Assembly (NCBI RefSeq): GCF_040219635.1
Contig: NZ_JAVJSC010000003.1
Coordinates: forward strand, 134,501-198,500
Reading direction: 5' to 3'
DNA: 64,000 nucleotides
Origin: Pyruvatibacter sp.
GTDB taxonomy: Bacteria; Pseudomonadota; Alphaproteobacteria; CGMCC-115125
This document shows positions 26,677-35,540 of this stretch, piece after piece. Each line of letters begins with the position of its first letter. Positions within the stretch are counted from its first letter, which is position 1. The notes beneath the pieces were generated by a model that was not told the origin of the DNA, searched no databases, and saw only the letters and a list, made by a program, of their open reading frames with translations. Position numbers and translations under genes: made by a program.

Positions 26677-28245
26677 CTAGCCAACCTTCCGGTCGCGGCC
26701 TTCCCAATACGGGTCACGCAACTCGCGGCGCAAAATCTTGCCCGACGGATTACGCGGCAGCGCGTCGATGAAGTCCACCGTCTTGGGCACTTTATAACCG
26801 GCGATCTGAGTCTTCGCCCAGCTGATGATTTCCTTGGGGTCAGGTGTCTTGCCCTTTTCCGGAACGACAATGGCTTTCACAGCTTCACCCCACTTGTCAT
26901 CAGGCACACCCACAACAGCAACGTCGGCAATGTCAGGATGCTTGAACAACGCGTTTTCAACTTCGGCCGGATACACATTTTCGCCGCCGGACACGATCAT
27001 GTCCTTCACCCGATCATGAATGTAGATGAAACCCTCATCATCTGCGTAGCCCGCATCACCCGTATAGAACCAACCGTCGCGGACAGCCTCTTCCGTGGCT
27101 TCCTTCCGGTTCCAGTAGCCTTTCATGATGCAGGCGGACTTGAGCGTGATCTCGCCCACCTCACCTGTCGGCACCTCATTGCCAGCCTCATCCACGATGC
27201 GGATTTCAACACCGGGGCTCGGTTGTCCGCAGGAACGCAGCTTGCCAAGCGCCGGGTCATGATGCTCCGGTCGCAGCACGGTTGCTCCACCTGCTGTTTC
27301 AGTTAGCCCGTACACCTGGATGAAATTACAGCCAAACAGCTCCTGCGCCTGCAGCAGCAGAGATTCCTGAATGGGTGATGCGCCATACAGAATGTATTTG
27401 AGGCAGGAATAATCCACCTCCTTCACATTTGGCATCATGGTGAGGAACAGGATGACCGCAGGCACCATAAACGCAATCGTCAAACGGTGTTCGGTGATGG
27501 CATCCAGAATGCCCGCCGGGTCCACATCCTTCATGATGATGTTGGTGCAGCCTTGCGCATGGCCAATCACACCGACATTCACCCCCGCCACATGGAACAG
27601 CGGCATCACTACAAGGTTTTTGTCTTCAGGTTCCCACTGCGCCCACCCGGCCCGCTCTGCTTGATCGAGAATGGACAGGTAGTTGGCGTTGGTGAGTTGC
27701 ACGCCCTTGGGGTAACCGGTGGTACCTGACGTATAGAGCTGAATGATGTCGTCATCCGGACCCATCTCAACATGCGGATCAGTGGCCTCAAACTTGTCAC
27801 GCCACTGCGTAAAGGACTCCCATTCCGCATGGCCACCATCGAGCGCGATGACCTTGCGCACGTTCGGGCACTTGTCGAGAACAGCCGCCACCGTGTCGTA
27901 AAAGTCTTCGCTGACGAAAACGATTTCGGAGTGGCTGTCGGTGAGAATGTATTCCACTTCCGGCCCGGCCAGACGCCAGTTGACACCAACCACAACAGCA
28001 CCGGCCTTGAATGCCCCGTTGAGCATTTCAAAATAATGGTCTGAGCCCTTGCCCATGAAAGCAATGCGGGAGTCTTTCTTGATGCCTTCAGCGATCAGAC
28101 CCTGTGCCACCTGGCAGGCACGCCGATCAAGCTCGCCGTAGCTGGTCTCACGGCCTTCAAAAATCTGTGCAATATGATCCGGGCGGGTGCGCGCCTGAAA
28201 GCGCGTGATGTCACCAATCACTTTTATGTTGTCAAAATCAATCAT
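26677..28245 (-). CDS. Fatty-acid/long-chain acyl-CoA synthetase
   Basis: 522 residues from ATG 28245, with CTCCCC on the + strand giving GGGGAG upstream. Motifs: AMP-binding YTSGTTGYPKGVQLTNAN, QVYGLTETAG, YTGDAGYADDEGFIYIHDR and GGENVYPAEVEN, and the catalytic Lys region LPRNPSGKILRRELR. FadD3/FadD13-like size and layout. It makes acyl-CoA with ATP. It diverges from the CMD-MBL-CMD-GST-GST operon with a 232-base shared upstream region, so co-regulation is possible. Confidence 0.92.
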   Translation of the reverse strand: MIDFDNIKVIGDITRFQARTRPDHIAQIFEGRETSYGELDRRACQVAQGLIAEGIKKDSRIAFMGKGSDHYFEMLNGAFKAGAVVVGVNWRLAGPEVEYILTDSHSEIVFVSEDFYDTVAAVLDKCPNVRKVIALDGGHAEWESFTQWRDKFEATDPHVEMGPDDDIIQLYTSGTTGYPKGVQLTNANYLSILDQAERAGWAQWEPEDKNLVVMPLFHVAGVNVGVIGHAQGCTNIIMKDVDPAGILDAITEHRLTIAFMVPAVILFLTMMPNVKEVDYSCLKYILYGASPIQESLLLQAQELFGCNFIQVYGLTETAGGATVLRPEHHDPALGKLRSCGQPSPGVEIRIVDEAGNEVPTGEVGEITLKSACIMKGYWNRKEATEEAVRDGWFYTGDAGYADDEGFIYIHDRVKDMIVSGGENVYPAEVENALFKHPDIADVAVVGVPDDKWGEAVKAIVVPEKGKTPDPKEIISWAKTQIAGYKVPKTVDFIDALPRNPSGKILRRELRDPYWEGRDRKVG

Positions 28246-28477
28246 CTGGCTACTCCCCAAGGCTGCCCTGATCTGTGCAGGACTTGTTTCTTGTCCACTT
28301 GGGAGGAAGTCTAACGCGTGGCCGCGCCATGGCAATCACAACCCGCATAATGACGCGCGTTTTGCACCAAAAACGCTGATTCCGCACTCGCCTTGCCTGC
28401 AAAGGGAGGGCTATGCTCAACCCCCGACATTCTGACAGATAATCAAGTGCAAAGTCGGTGCGAACGAGGAAACCCCT

Positions 28478-29023
28478 ATGGCCCGCATTGAATATGCCGA
28501 TCCGGCGACGCTGGACGGACTGTCCGCCAAAGCATTCAAGAACGCCCCGCCCATCAATATCTTCAGGATGCTGGCCCATACTGGCCCCCTGTTCGGACGC
28601 TTCATGCAGTTTGGCGGCGGTATTCTGTCAGAAACAGAAATAGACCCTGAACTGCGCGAGCTTGCCATTCTGCGCGTCGGGCATTTGTCGGGGGCAGCAT
28701 ATGAAGTGCAACAGCACGAGACTATCTCGCGCCAGATGAAAATGCGCGAAGCGCTGATCGAGGCGGCTCGCACCGGCGACGTTACAGACCTTTCCGAGAC
28801 AGAAGCGCAGGTCATCGCGTATGCGGATGATGTGGTGAACAACGTCAAAGCATCGGACGCAACATTCCATCCGCTTCTTGAAAAACTTGGTCCCCGCCAA
28901 CTCCAGGAACTCACTATCACTATCGGCTTTTACATGCTGGTGTCGCGCTACCTTGAGACCTTCGAGGTGGATCTTGAGCCTGGCGAAGTGCCCGACCTCG
29001 CCAACATGACGCGCACGAAGTAG
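28478..29023 (+). CDS. Carboxymuconolactone decarboxylase (CMD) family protein, copy 1
   Basis: 181 residues. The CMD/AhpD core is clear: DPELRELAILRVGHLSGAAYEVQQHE, followed by a helix pair ending in LTITIGFYMLVSRYLETFEV. The redox CxxC of AhpD is absent (SGAAYE in its place), so it is not a peroxidase partner. Family members of this plan often have unknown roles in aromatic or xenobiotic catabolism. It is first gene of a tightly packed operon and has a close paralogue two genes on. Confidence 0.85.
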   Translation: MARIEYADPATLDGLSAKAFKNAPPINIFRMLAHTGPLFGRFMQFGGGILSETEIDPELRELAILRVGHLSGAAYEVQQHETISRQMKMREALIEAARTGDVTDLSETEAQVIAYADDVVNNVKASDATFHPLLEKLGPRQLQELTITIGFYMLVSRYLETFEVDLEPGEVPDLANMTRTK

Positions 29024-29033
29024 GAGCCTGCAC

Positions 29034-30014
29034 GTGACCCATCCAACGACCGGACTTGGTATCCCCAAGTATACCTACACCAAAGGGCTGCACGATCTGG
29101 GTGACGGTGCCTATGCCTGGCTACAGCCTGACGGCGGCTGGGGCTGGTCAAACTCCGGCATGGTCGTGGACGGTGACCAGTCTCTCATCATCGACACACT
29201 TTTTGATGTTCCACTTACCCGCGACATGCTGAGCGCATACCGCAAGGCTGAGCCTAAAGCCGCTGAGACAATCGGTATGCTTGTCAACACTCATCACAAT
29301 GGCGACCACTGTTATGGCAACGAATGCTGTGAGGGAGCCGAGATCATTGCGCACAAGCTTGCGGCCGAAGCCATGGCCCACGAACCGCCTACCATGCTGG
29401 CAGGCTTTCTGGATGCAGCCCCGGACCTGGGCGACCTTGGCACCTACCTCACCAAGTGTTTTGGGGCGTTCGACTTCAAGGGCGTGACACCAACCCTTCC
29501 TACAACGACGTTTGAAGGGTCGCTGACACGCACAGTCGGCAACAAGAGCATTCACCTGTTGAGCGTTGGCCCCGCACATACCCCCGGCGACATCATCGTG
29601 CATGTGCCCGACAACAAAACTGTGTATACAGGCGACATTCTATTCATCGAGGGACACCCGATTTTGTGGGAAGGCCCCGTTGAAAACTGGATCAAAGCCT
29701 GTGACGCCATCTGCGCCATGGATGTTGAAACAGTTGTGCCTGGCCACGGTCCGATCACGGACAAAAAAGGCGTGAAGGCGCTTCAGCAGTATCTGATCTA
29801 TGTGCGCGATGAAGCCCGCAAGCGCTATGACGCGGGCCTCTCCTGCTTCGACGCCGCGCAGGACATCGATATGAGCGATTATGATAGCTGGGGTGATGGC
29901 GAACGCATCGCCGTCAATGTCGCAACTCTCTATCACGAGTTTTCTGGTGATCCCCGACCCGATACCGCAACGCTATTTGGCTGGATGGCCGAGCTCGACA
30001 AAAGGCGGAAGTAG
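29034..30014 (+). CDS. MBL-fold metallohydrolase with HxNxDH metal motif
   Basis: 326 residues, GTG start. Metallo-beta-lactamase fold: strand LIIDTLFDVP, metal motif THHNGDHCYGN, a later His in GPAHTPGD, Asp in YTGDILF and a final His in VVPGHGPI. The third position of HxHxDH is Asn instead of His, a variant I recall in a subgroup of MBL hydrolases. A ~60-residue tail follows (YLIYVRDEARKRYDAG...). It lies between the two CMD-family genes (10 and 2 bases away), which points to a shared pathway. The substrate is unknown. Confidence 0.83.
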   Translation: MTHPTTGLGIPKYTYTKGLHDLGDGAYAWLQPDGGWGWSNSGMVVDGDQSLIIDTLFDVPLTRDMLSAYRKAEPKAAETIGMLVNTHHNGDHCYGNECCEGAEIIAHKLAAEAMAHEPPTMLAGFLDAAPDLGDLGTYLTKCFGAFDFKGVTPTLPTTTFEGSLTRTVGNKSIHLLSVGPAHTPGDIIVHVPDNKTVYTGDILFIEGHPILWEGPVENWIKACDAICAMDVETVVPGHGPITDKKGVKALQQYLIYVRDEARKRYDAGLSCFDAAQDIDMSDYDSWGDGERIAVNVATLYHEFSGDPRPDTATLFGWMAELDKRRK

Positions 30015-30016
30015 CA

Positions 30017-30583
30017 ATGCCGCGCATCCCCTACCCGTCCTCCGGCGACATCAGCTCTGAAAACGCTGCACTTCTGGCCGACCTGCCGGACCTTAACGTC
30101 TTCAAGATGATGGCGCGGTCTGGCGCTGCCTTCGCGCCCTTCATGGCGCTCGTCAACGCCTACCTGAATGACGGCACGCTGGACCCTGAGTTACGCGAAC
30201 TCACTATTCTGCGCGTCGGCCACAAAAATGCTGCGCAATATGAAGTGTGGCATCACGAGCGGGTGTCGCGCGAATTGGGCATGGCCGAAGAGCGCATCAT
30301 GGCTGCGGGCGGTACATTGCCTTCGCCCCTCCTGAATGATGCTGAAAACGCGGCCCTTGTTCTGGCAGATGACATTATCGAAAACACCCGCGCCAGCGAC
30401 AAGAGCTTCACCGCGGCTCACGCTCATCTGGGTGATAATCAGACTACGGAGCTTGTTGTGGTTATCGGCGTCTATCAGATGGTCTGTGCGTTTCTTGAAA
30501 CCATGGACATAGAGATCGAATCCGGGCCGGTCGCAGCAGGCCGCCTTGAGAAAATCAAAGCAGGTGTAAGCCGCAGCGCCTGA
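30017..30583 (+). CDS. Carboxymuconolactone decarboxylase family protein, copy 2
   Basis: 188 residues, starts 2 bases after the MBL gene. Same plan as copy 1: LPDLNVFKMMARSGAAFAPFM, DPELRELTILRVGHKNAAQYEVWHHERVS, and VVIGVYQMVCAFLETMDIEI. No CxxC. The matching N-terminal NVFKMM / NIFRML segments mark these as paralogues, possibly forming a mixed oligomer. No function can be assigned beyond the family. Confidence 0.85.
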   Translation: MPRIPYPSSGDISSENAALLADLPDLNVFKMMARSGAAFAPFMALVNAYLNDGTLDPELRELTILRVGHKNAAQYEVWHHERVSRELGMAEERIMAAGGTLPSPLLNDAENAALVLADDIIENTRASDKSFTAAHAHLGDNQTTELVVVIGVYQMVCAFLETMDIEIESGPVAAGRLEKIKAGVSRSA

Positions 30584-30594
30584 GGAACTCCCAC

Positions 30595-31386
30595 ATGACC
30601 GACATCACTCTTTATGAACACCCGCTTTCGCCTTATGCCCAGAAATGCAAAATATCCCTGCGCGAAAAAGGCATCACATTTGAAACCAAAATGCCGGATG
30701 CTGTGGGTACCGGCCTTGCCGGCGGCGAGTTTCGCGAGGCATCTCCGCGCATAGAGGTGCCCGCCTTAATCCACGGTGGCGTGACGATCTTCGATTCAAC
30801 AATCATACTTGAATACATTGAGGAGACATGGCCAACGCCGCCAATGCTGCCTGAAAGCCCAATCGCCCGTGCTCGCGCGCGAATGATTGAGGACATAATG
30901 GACACCCACTACGAAGCCATCACCTGGGCGCTGGGCGAAATCCATTTTTTCAAACGCGCGACCGGTGCCGACGCCGACAGGCTGACTGCCGCTGCCGGTG
31001 AGCAATTAGCGCAGGCGCATGCCTGGCTGAACCGCAAGCTGGTCGATGCACAGTGGTTTAATGGCAAGCACTTCGGCTGGGCCGACCTGAGCGTCGCACC
31101 GTTCATCAACGGCGCCGCAAGTTTCGGCTTCTCACCGGACAAAGGCAGCAACCTTGCAACATGGCTTGAACGTGCCAACGCCCGCCCCAGTGTGGCCACC
31201 ACACAGGAACAAGCCATGGCATCGCTTGGCGACATGGCGCAGGTGGGTGATCTCATTTCATCCGGCGTGTTCAAACGTCAATACCGCGACCACCGCCTTG
31301 AGTGGATGGTGCGGTCAGGCGGCCTCAACATCGTGGCGGAGGGCATCAAGAGTGACACCATCCGCTTTGTGTGGCCATTTTCATAA
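30595..31386 (+). CDS. Glutathione S-transferase family protein
   Basis: 263 residues. Thioredoxin-fold N domain ITLYEHPLSPYAQKCKISLREKG, with SPYAQK at the usual active-site turn, and VPALIHGGVTIFDSTIILEYIEE (cis-Pro and glutathione-binding D-S). The helical C domain contains the family N-capping segment FNGKHFGWADLSVAPFI. A ~40-residue tail is longer than usual. It is fourth gene of the operon. Family identity is firm; the substrate is unknown. Confidence 0.88.
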   Translation: MTDITLYEHPLSPYAQKCKISLREKGITFETKMPDAVGTGLAGGEFREASPRIEVPALIHGGVTIFDSTIILEYIEETWPTPPMLPESPIARARARMIEDIMDTHYEAITWALGEIHFFKRATGADADRLTAAAGEQLAQAHAWLNRKLVDAQWFNGKHFGWADLSVAPFINGAASFGFSPDKGSNLATWLERANARPSVATTQEQAMASLGDMAQVGDLISSGVFKRQYRDHRLEWMVRSGGLNIVAEGIKSDTIRFVWPFS

Positions 31387-31416
31387 ACAATCATTGCGCA
31401 CCCGGAGTTTAATCAC

Positions 31417-32334
31417 GTGAGCGAAAGAATTATCTTCCACCAATATGAAATCTCGCCCTTCTCGGAAAAAGTGCGGGTCATTTTTGGCATCAAAGACATT
31501 GAATGGTACGCGGTAGATCAGCCTGTTATCATGCCAAAGCCTGACCTTGTGTGCCTCACAGGTGGCTATCGCAAAATCCCGGTGATGCAGATCGGCGCGG
31601 ACATCTATTGCGATAGCCAGATGATCATCCGTGAGCTTGATCGCCGCTTTCCTACAACCACCATGCCCGACAGCAATGGCCTTGGGGCCGGACTTGGGTT
31701 TTGGACTGACCGCGAAATCTTCCGCGCTAACGTGGCCATCACTTTTGGCAGCATCGGCGAGCATGTGGATGAGAGCTTCAAGAAGGACCGCGAAGCGCTG
31801 TCGGGCCAATCATTCAATACCGACGAAATGAAGCAGGCTGTTCCCGTGATGCTGGAGCAGATGCGCGCGCATCTGGACATGCTGGAAAGCCAGCTTGCGG
31901 ACGGACGCAAGTTCTTGCTTGGTAACGCGCCCGGCATCGCTGACGCATCTGCCTATTACAATATCTGGTTTGCCCGCGCCGCCAACCCAAACGGCGGCGC
32001 GCTGTTTGACAGCTTCAAGGCGGTGCAGGCCTGGGAACTTCGGGTGCGCGAAATCGGCCACGGCACACGCCACGAGATGAGCAACGAAGACGCAATCGCG
32101 ATTGCCAAAGACGCCACAAGCACAACCGTTGAACACGAAGACCCTAACGAGCCCAACGGCCTCAAGCCGGGCATGACTGTGCAGGTAATGGCTGACGACT
32201 ACGGCCGCGATCCCATCGCAGGCACACTGGTTTCCTCAAGCGCTGGTCACATAGCGATCAAGCGCGAGGACGAGCGCGTTGGCGAAGTCGTTGTTCACTT
32301 TCCCCGCGCGGGCTTTTGGGTACTGCCGGGCTGA
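31417..32334 (+). CDS. Glutathione S-transferase family protein with C-terminal SH3-like extension
   Basis: 305 residues, GTG start. GST N domain: IFHQYEISPFSEKVRVIFGIK, KIPVMQIGADIYCDSQMIIREL; the helical domain contains LLGNAPGIADASAYYNIWF. After about residue 230 comes a further module (GLKPGMTVQVMADDYGRDPI, AGTLVSSSAGHIAIKRED, VGEVVVHFPRAGFWVL) that reads as a small all-beta, SH3/KOW-like barrel. This is not part of a standard ~220-residue GST. It is last gene of the operon. Confidence 0.84.
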   Translation: MSERIIFHQYEISPFSEKVRVIFGIKDIEWYAVDQPVIMPKPDLVCLTGGYRKIPVMQIGADIYCDSQMIIRELDRRFPTTTMPDSNGLGAGLGFWTDREIFRANVAITFGSIGEHVDESFKKDREALSGQSFNTDEMKQAVPVMLEQMRAHLDMLESQLADGRKFLLGNAPGIADASAYYNIWFARAANPNGGALFDSFKAVQAWELRVREIGHGTRHEMSNEDAIAIAKDATSTTVEHEDPNEPNGLKPGMTVQVMADDYGRDPIAGTLVSSSAGHIAIKREDERVGEVVVHFPRAGFWVLPG

Positions 32335-32418
32335 GCCTCGTTGTCTTGCCGTCGCCTTGAACAGACTTTTAGTGTCCAGACCTGACAGGAAGAAAAACCT
32401 TCCGGGATATCCGCAACA

Positions 32419-33447
32419 TTACTCAGGTTTGAGCATCACCTTGCACTGGTCGCTGGGTGTGCGAAGGGCTTCGAATGCATCGGGAAACGCGTCAAAGCCA
32501 ACCCGGTGTGTCACCAGATGCTCCACCTTCAGCCGGTCGCCGGCAATGAACGACAATACCGTGTCCCAGTCGCGCGGCTCATAGCCCAGAACGAACTGCA
32601 CGCCGACCTCTTTCATAATGGCAACCATCGGCATCATCGTGTCCTGCTGCTGACATACGCCAACCACCACAACACGTCCCTTCGGTCTGACAAAATCAAT
32701 CGCCTGCTGAACCATGCCGGGAATGCCGACGGCTTCAATCACAACGTCCGGCATCATGGCCCCGGTCTTTTCAGCAAACTGTTCAAGCACATTGCCCCTG
32801 GCGTCAATCGTGCCTGTGGCGCCAACGCTTTCAGCCAGTGCACGGCGTTGATCCGTCATTTCGCTGACAATCACATGCGCCGCCCCCATCCGCTGGGCAA
32901 AGGCAATAGACGCAAGCCCGATGGGCCCCGCACCCAATACCAGCACATTGTCGCCGGAGCGCATCTCAGCACGGTTTACAGCATGAAGACCGACGGCAAG
33001 TGGCTCCACCAAAGCGCCCTGCTCAAAACTCACATTCTCCGGCAGCCGCTTGGTCTGCCCAACGCCCACGCGCACATATTCCGCGTAGGCGCCCGGAACC
33101 ACACCAAGACCGATTGGTTGCATGTCAGATCGCATCCACGGTTCAGCGTCTTCCAGGCCTACAGGCGGGATCGGCGGAATGATGATCGGCAGCGCCGTCA
33201 CCCGGTCGCCTTCGGAAAAGCGTCCCGCAACCGCACTGCCAAGCCCCACTACCTCGCCGGAGAACTCATGCCCCATCACCGTATTGCCAGGTAGCTGGAA
33301 CGGGCCGTGCTCGGTGCAGTGCAGGTCAGACCCGCAAATGCCGCACGCTTTCACCTTGAGCACAAGTTCGTGCGGACCAGGGTCTGGCGATGCCACATCC
33401 CCAATGGTCAAAGGCTTGCCCGGCTCGTGAAAAATGGCAGCTTTCAT
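32419..33447 (-). CDS. Zinc-dependent alcohol dehydrogenase
   Basis: 342 residues, MDR superfamily. Catalytic zinc site CGICGSDLHC and GHEFSGEV; the cofactor strand LVLGAGPIGLASIAFAQRMGA; then PDVVIEAVGIPGMVQQAI and RVVVVGVCQQQDTMMP. The structural-zinc four-Cys lobe seems missing in the usual place, since CGSDLHCTEHGPFQLP follows directly. It is most like 2,3-butanediol/threonine-dehydrogenase-type members. It diverges from the TetR gene, whose operator-like palindrome lies in the shared gap, so TetR is a likely regulator. Confidence 0.9.
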   Translation of the reverse strand: MKAAIFHEPGKPLTIGDVASPDPGPHELVLKVKACGICGSDLHCTEHGPFQLPGNTVMGHEFSGEVVGLGSAVAGRFSEGDRVTALPIIIPPIPPVGLEDAEPWMRSDMQPIGLGVVPGAYAEYVRVGVGQTKRLPENVSFEQGALVEPLAVGLHAVNRAEMRSGDNVLVLGAGPIGLASIAFAQRMGAAHVIVSEMTDQRRALAESVGATGTIDARGNVLEQFAEKTGAMMPDVVIEAVGIPGMVQQAIDFVRPKGRVVVVGVCQQQDTMMPMVAIMKEVGVQFVLGYEPRDWDTVLSFIAGDRLKVEHLVTHRVGFDAFPDAFEALRTPSDQCKVMLKPE

Positions 33448-33498
33448 AGTTTAGTTTCCTCATGTGCTCTTTTTAGGTGGCGTTTGCCGGCAAGAACT

Positions 33499-33537
33499 TT
33501 GACTCAAACCACACCCGAAAACTAGACTGGAGTCCAG
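33499..33537 (+). promoter_or_regulatory. Candidate sigma-70 promoter with overlapping palindromic operator
   Basis: TTGACT (33499-33504), 18-base spacer and TAGACT (33523-33528) form a plausible promoter reading into the TetR gene. CTGGA-G-TCCAG (33527-33537) is a perfect palindrome over the -10 end, where a TetR dimer could bind and repress itself and the divergent dehydrogenase. Found by eye only. Confidence 0.4.
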
Positions 33538-33593
33538 CCAGTTGATTATCGGCCAAAGTCCTGCCGCCAACGGCACAATCAAGGAGCCGCACC

Positions 33594-34214
33594 ATTTCGA
33601 CCCAGCCTCCAGTTGCAGCCTCTGCCCCCGACAAGCGCGCCCAGCGCAAGGCGCGCACACGCCGTGATATCTTTGCATCTGCAATGCAGCTTTTTGGTGC
33701 GCGCAGCTTCGATGATGTGCGCATCGAGGAGATTTGCGACGCTGCGGGCATTGCGAAGGCCACATTCTTTTTGCACTTCGCCAGCAAGGCGGCGCTCATT
33801 GAAGAGTTTAACGCACAACTTGTTGCGCGCCTGGCCCTGGAAACAAACGCAGCGCCTGCCACTGCCGAACAGCGCCTGCATTTATTTGTGACAGCGTTGG
33901 TCAACGAATGGGAGAGCAACGCTGCTGTGATGCGGCAGATGGCCCGCGAATTTCTGAACCAGCCCGCTCTCATGCCAGCTGCACATGCCGCAAATCGTGA
34001 CGTCGTGGATCTGGTTAAGGCCATCATCACAGACGGTCAAAAAACAGGCGAGTTTTCGAAAGCGTTTGATCCGTCTCTGGCCGCCACCGCCCTCATCTCG
34101 ACATGGGGCGCGTTCACCGCCCGCTGGTCTGGCGCGGGCACACAGGTGGATATTGCTACACTGCACACTGACCTGCTGACACTGATACTGGGCGGCCTCA
34201 AGCCGCGCCCATAA
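33594..34214 (+). CDS. TetR/AcrR family regulator, probable ATT start
   Basis: 206 residues if started at ATT 33594. The DNA-binding domain needs the helix KRAQRKARTRRDIFASAMQLFG, which lies before the first ATG (33684); starting there would cut the first helix. The frame is open back to 33546 and has no ATG, GTG or TTG at a suitable place, but AAGGAG (33581-33586) stands 7 bases before ATT 33594. The HTH reads VRIEEICDAAGIAKATFFLHFASKAALIEEF. The C domain is the usual ligand-binding helical part. It is followed after 41 bases by the LLM oxidoreductase, a probable target. Confidence 0.75.
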   Translation: MSTQPPVAASAPDKRAQRKARTRRDIFASAMQLFGARSFDDVRIEEICDAAGIAKATFFLHFASKAALIEEFNAQLVARLALETNAAPATAEQRLHLFVTALVNEWESNAAVMRQMAREFLNQPALMPAAHAANRDVVDLVKAIITDGQKTGEFSKAFDPSLAATALISTWGAFTARWSGAGTQVDIATLHTDLLTLILGGLKPRP

Positions 34215-34255
34215 CAACCCACACGGCAATAAAGCCGTATACGGAGGAAATCAAA

Positions 34256-35443
34256 ATGTCTCAACCTAAAGGCCGCAAGCGTAACGGCATTTTCCTGGCT
34301 CCGTTCCATCCGCTGGACGAAGACCCAACCCTGTGCATCCAGCGGGACATGGAACTGATTGAGCATCTGGACCGCATAGGCTACGACGAGGCCTGGATCG
34401 GCGAACATCACTCGGCCGGCTATGAAATTATTGCATCCCCGGAAGTGTTTATTGCAGCCGTCGCTGAACGCACCAGCCGTATCAAGCTGGGCACCGGCGT
34501 TATCTCACTGCCCTATCACCACCCCCTGACAACTGCCAACCGCATCATCCAGCTAGATCACCAGACAAAAGGGCGGGTGATGTTTGGCGCGGGCCCCGGC
34601 CTGTTGCCATCAGACGCCATGATGTTGGGCATTGAAGTTGCCAAACAGCGACCGCGGATGGTGGAAGCGCTTGATGTCATCATGCGTCTGTTCAACGGCG
34701 AGACGGTGACCGAGGAAACAGAGTGGTACAAACTCACAAACGCCCGCCTGCAGCTCACACCCTATTCCAACCCACACCCGGAAGTGGCCGTTGCCAGTTC
34801 CGTCACGCCGTCCGGCGGCAAGCTGGCGGGCAAATACGGACTGGGTATGCTCTGCGTCGCTGCCACCAATGCATCAGGCTACGACGCGCTGGCCATCAAC
34901 TGGGAAGTGGCCCAGCAGGTGGCCAAGGAACACGGTCGCATCATGGACCCGGATTGCCTGCGCCTTGTTGGCCCGATCCACATTGCTGAAACCCGCGAAA
35001 AGGCAATGGAGAACGTGAAGTTCGGCTTCCACAAATGGTCGGATTATTTCAACTCCATCAACCCGATGGCAGCGCCCAATGCCGATGCCAGCAAAGACCC
35101 ACTGGACGCGATGATCGAAAGCGGGCAGGGCATTGTGGGCACGCCTGATGACGCCATCGCGCAGATCAGGCGGCTTGAAGAAAAAATGCCCGGCTTCGGC
35201 TGCTTCCTGCAACTGGCACATAACTGGGCAGATTTTGACAACACCAAGAAGTCGTATGAGCTGTGGCAGCGCCACGTCACCCCAGAGATCGAAAAGATGA
35301 ATGATGCGCGCCGTAGCAGCTTCGGCTGGGCAACGGACAATGCGGAAGAGTTCATCGGTCAGGCTATGTCAGCAGCCATGACCACGATCCAGCAGCACTA
35401 CGAGGACGAGGAAAAGAAGAAGGCGAAACCTGCGGCTGAGTAG
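34256..35443 (+). CDS. LLM-class flavin-dependent oxidoreductase
   Basis: 395 residues with GGAGG upstream. Bacterial luciferase-like TIM barrel: IFLAPFHPLDEDPTL, then EHLDRIGYDEAWIGEHHSAG, KLGTGVISLPYHHP (typical), VMFGAGPGLLPSDAM, and GTPDDAIAQIRRLEEKMPGFG. These use reduced FMN from a partner reductase to oxidise organic substrates; limonene 1,2-monooxygenase and alkanal monooxygenase are relatives. A charged Lys/Glu tail ends the protein. It follows the TetR gene and ends in a terminator. Confidence 0.9.
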   Translation: MSQPKGRKRNGIFLAPFHPLDEDPTLCIQRDMELIEHLDRIGYDEAWIGEHHSAGYEIIASPEVFIAAVAERTSRIKLGTGVISLPYHHPLTTANRIIQLDHQTKGRVMFGAGPGLLPSDAMMLGIEVAKQRPRMVEALDVIMRLFNGETVTEETEWYKLTNARLQLTPYSNPHPEVAVASSVTPSGGKLAGKYGLGMLCVAATNASGYDALAINWEVAQQVAKEHGRIMDPDCLRLVGPIHIAETREKAMENVKFGFHKWSDYFNSINPMAAPNADASKDPLDAMIESGQGIVGTPDDAIAQIRRLEEKMPGFGCFLQLAHNWADFDNTKKSYELWQRHVTPEIEKMNDARRSSFGWATDNAEEFIGQAMSAAMTTIQQHYEDEEKKKAKPAAE

Positions 35444-35540
35444 CACCTCGGCAAAGCGTACGGTCAAGCCGGAGGGGGAGCGGGATTCCGGTCTCCAGCT
35501 TGACCGCAGCATCGCCTGAAGACTGGTGCGATATTCAAAA

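Noticed and set aside
26563..27306. Plus-strand frame of 247 residues opposite the FadD-like synthetase
   Set aside because: Antisense to a clear enzyme; it crosses a terminator stem.
33684..34214. Internal ATG as the start of the TetR gene
   Set aside because: It would remove the first helix of the DNA-binding domain. The ATT at 33594 with a good ribosome site fits the protein better.
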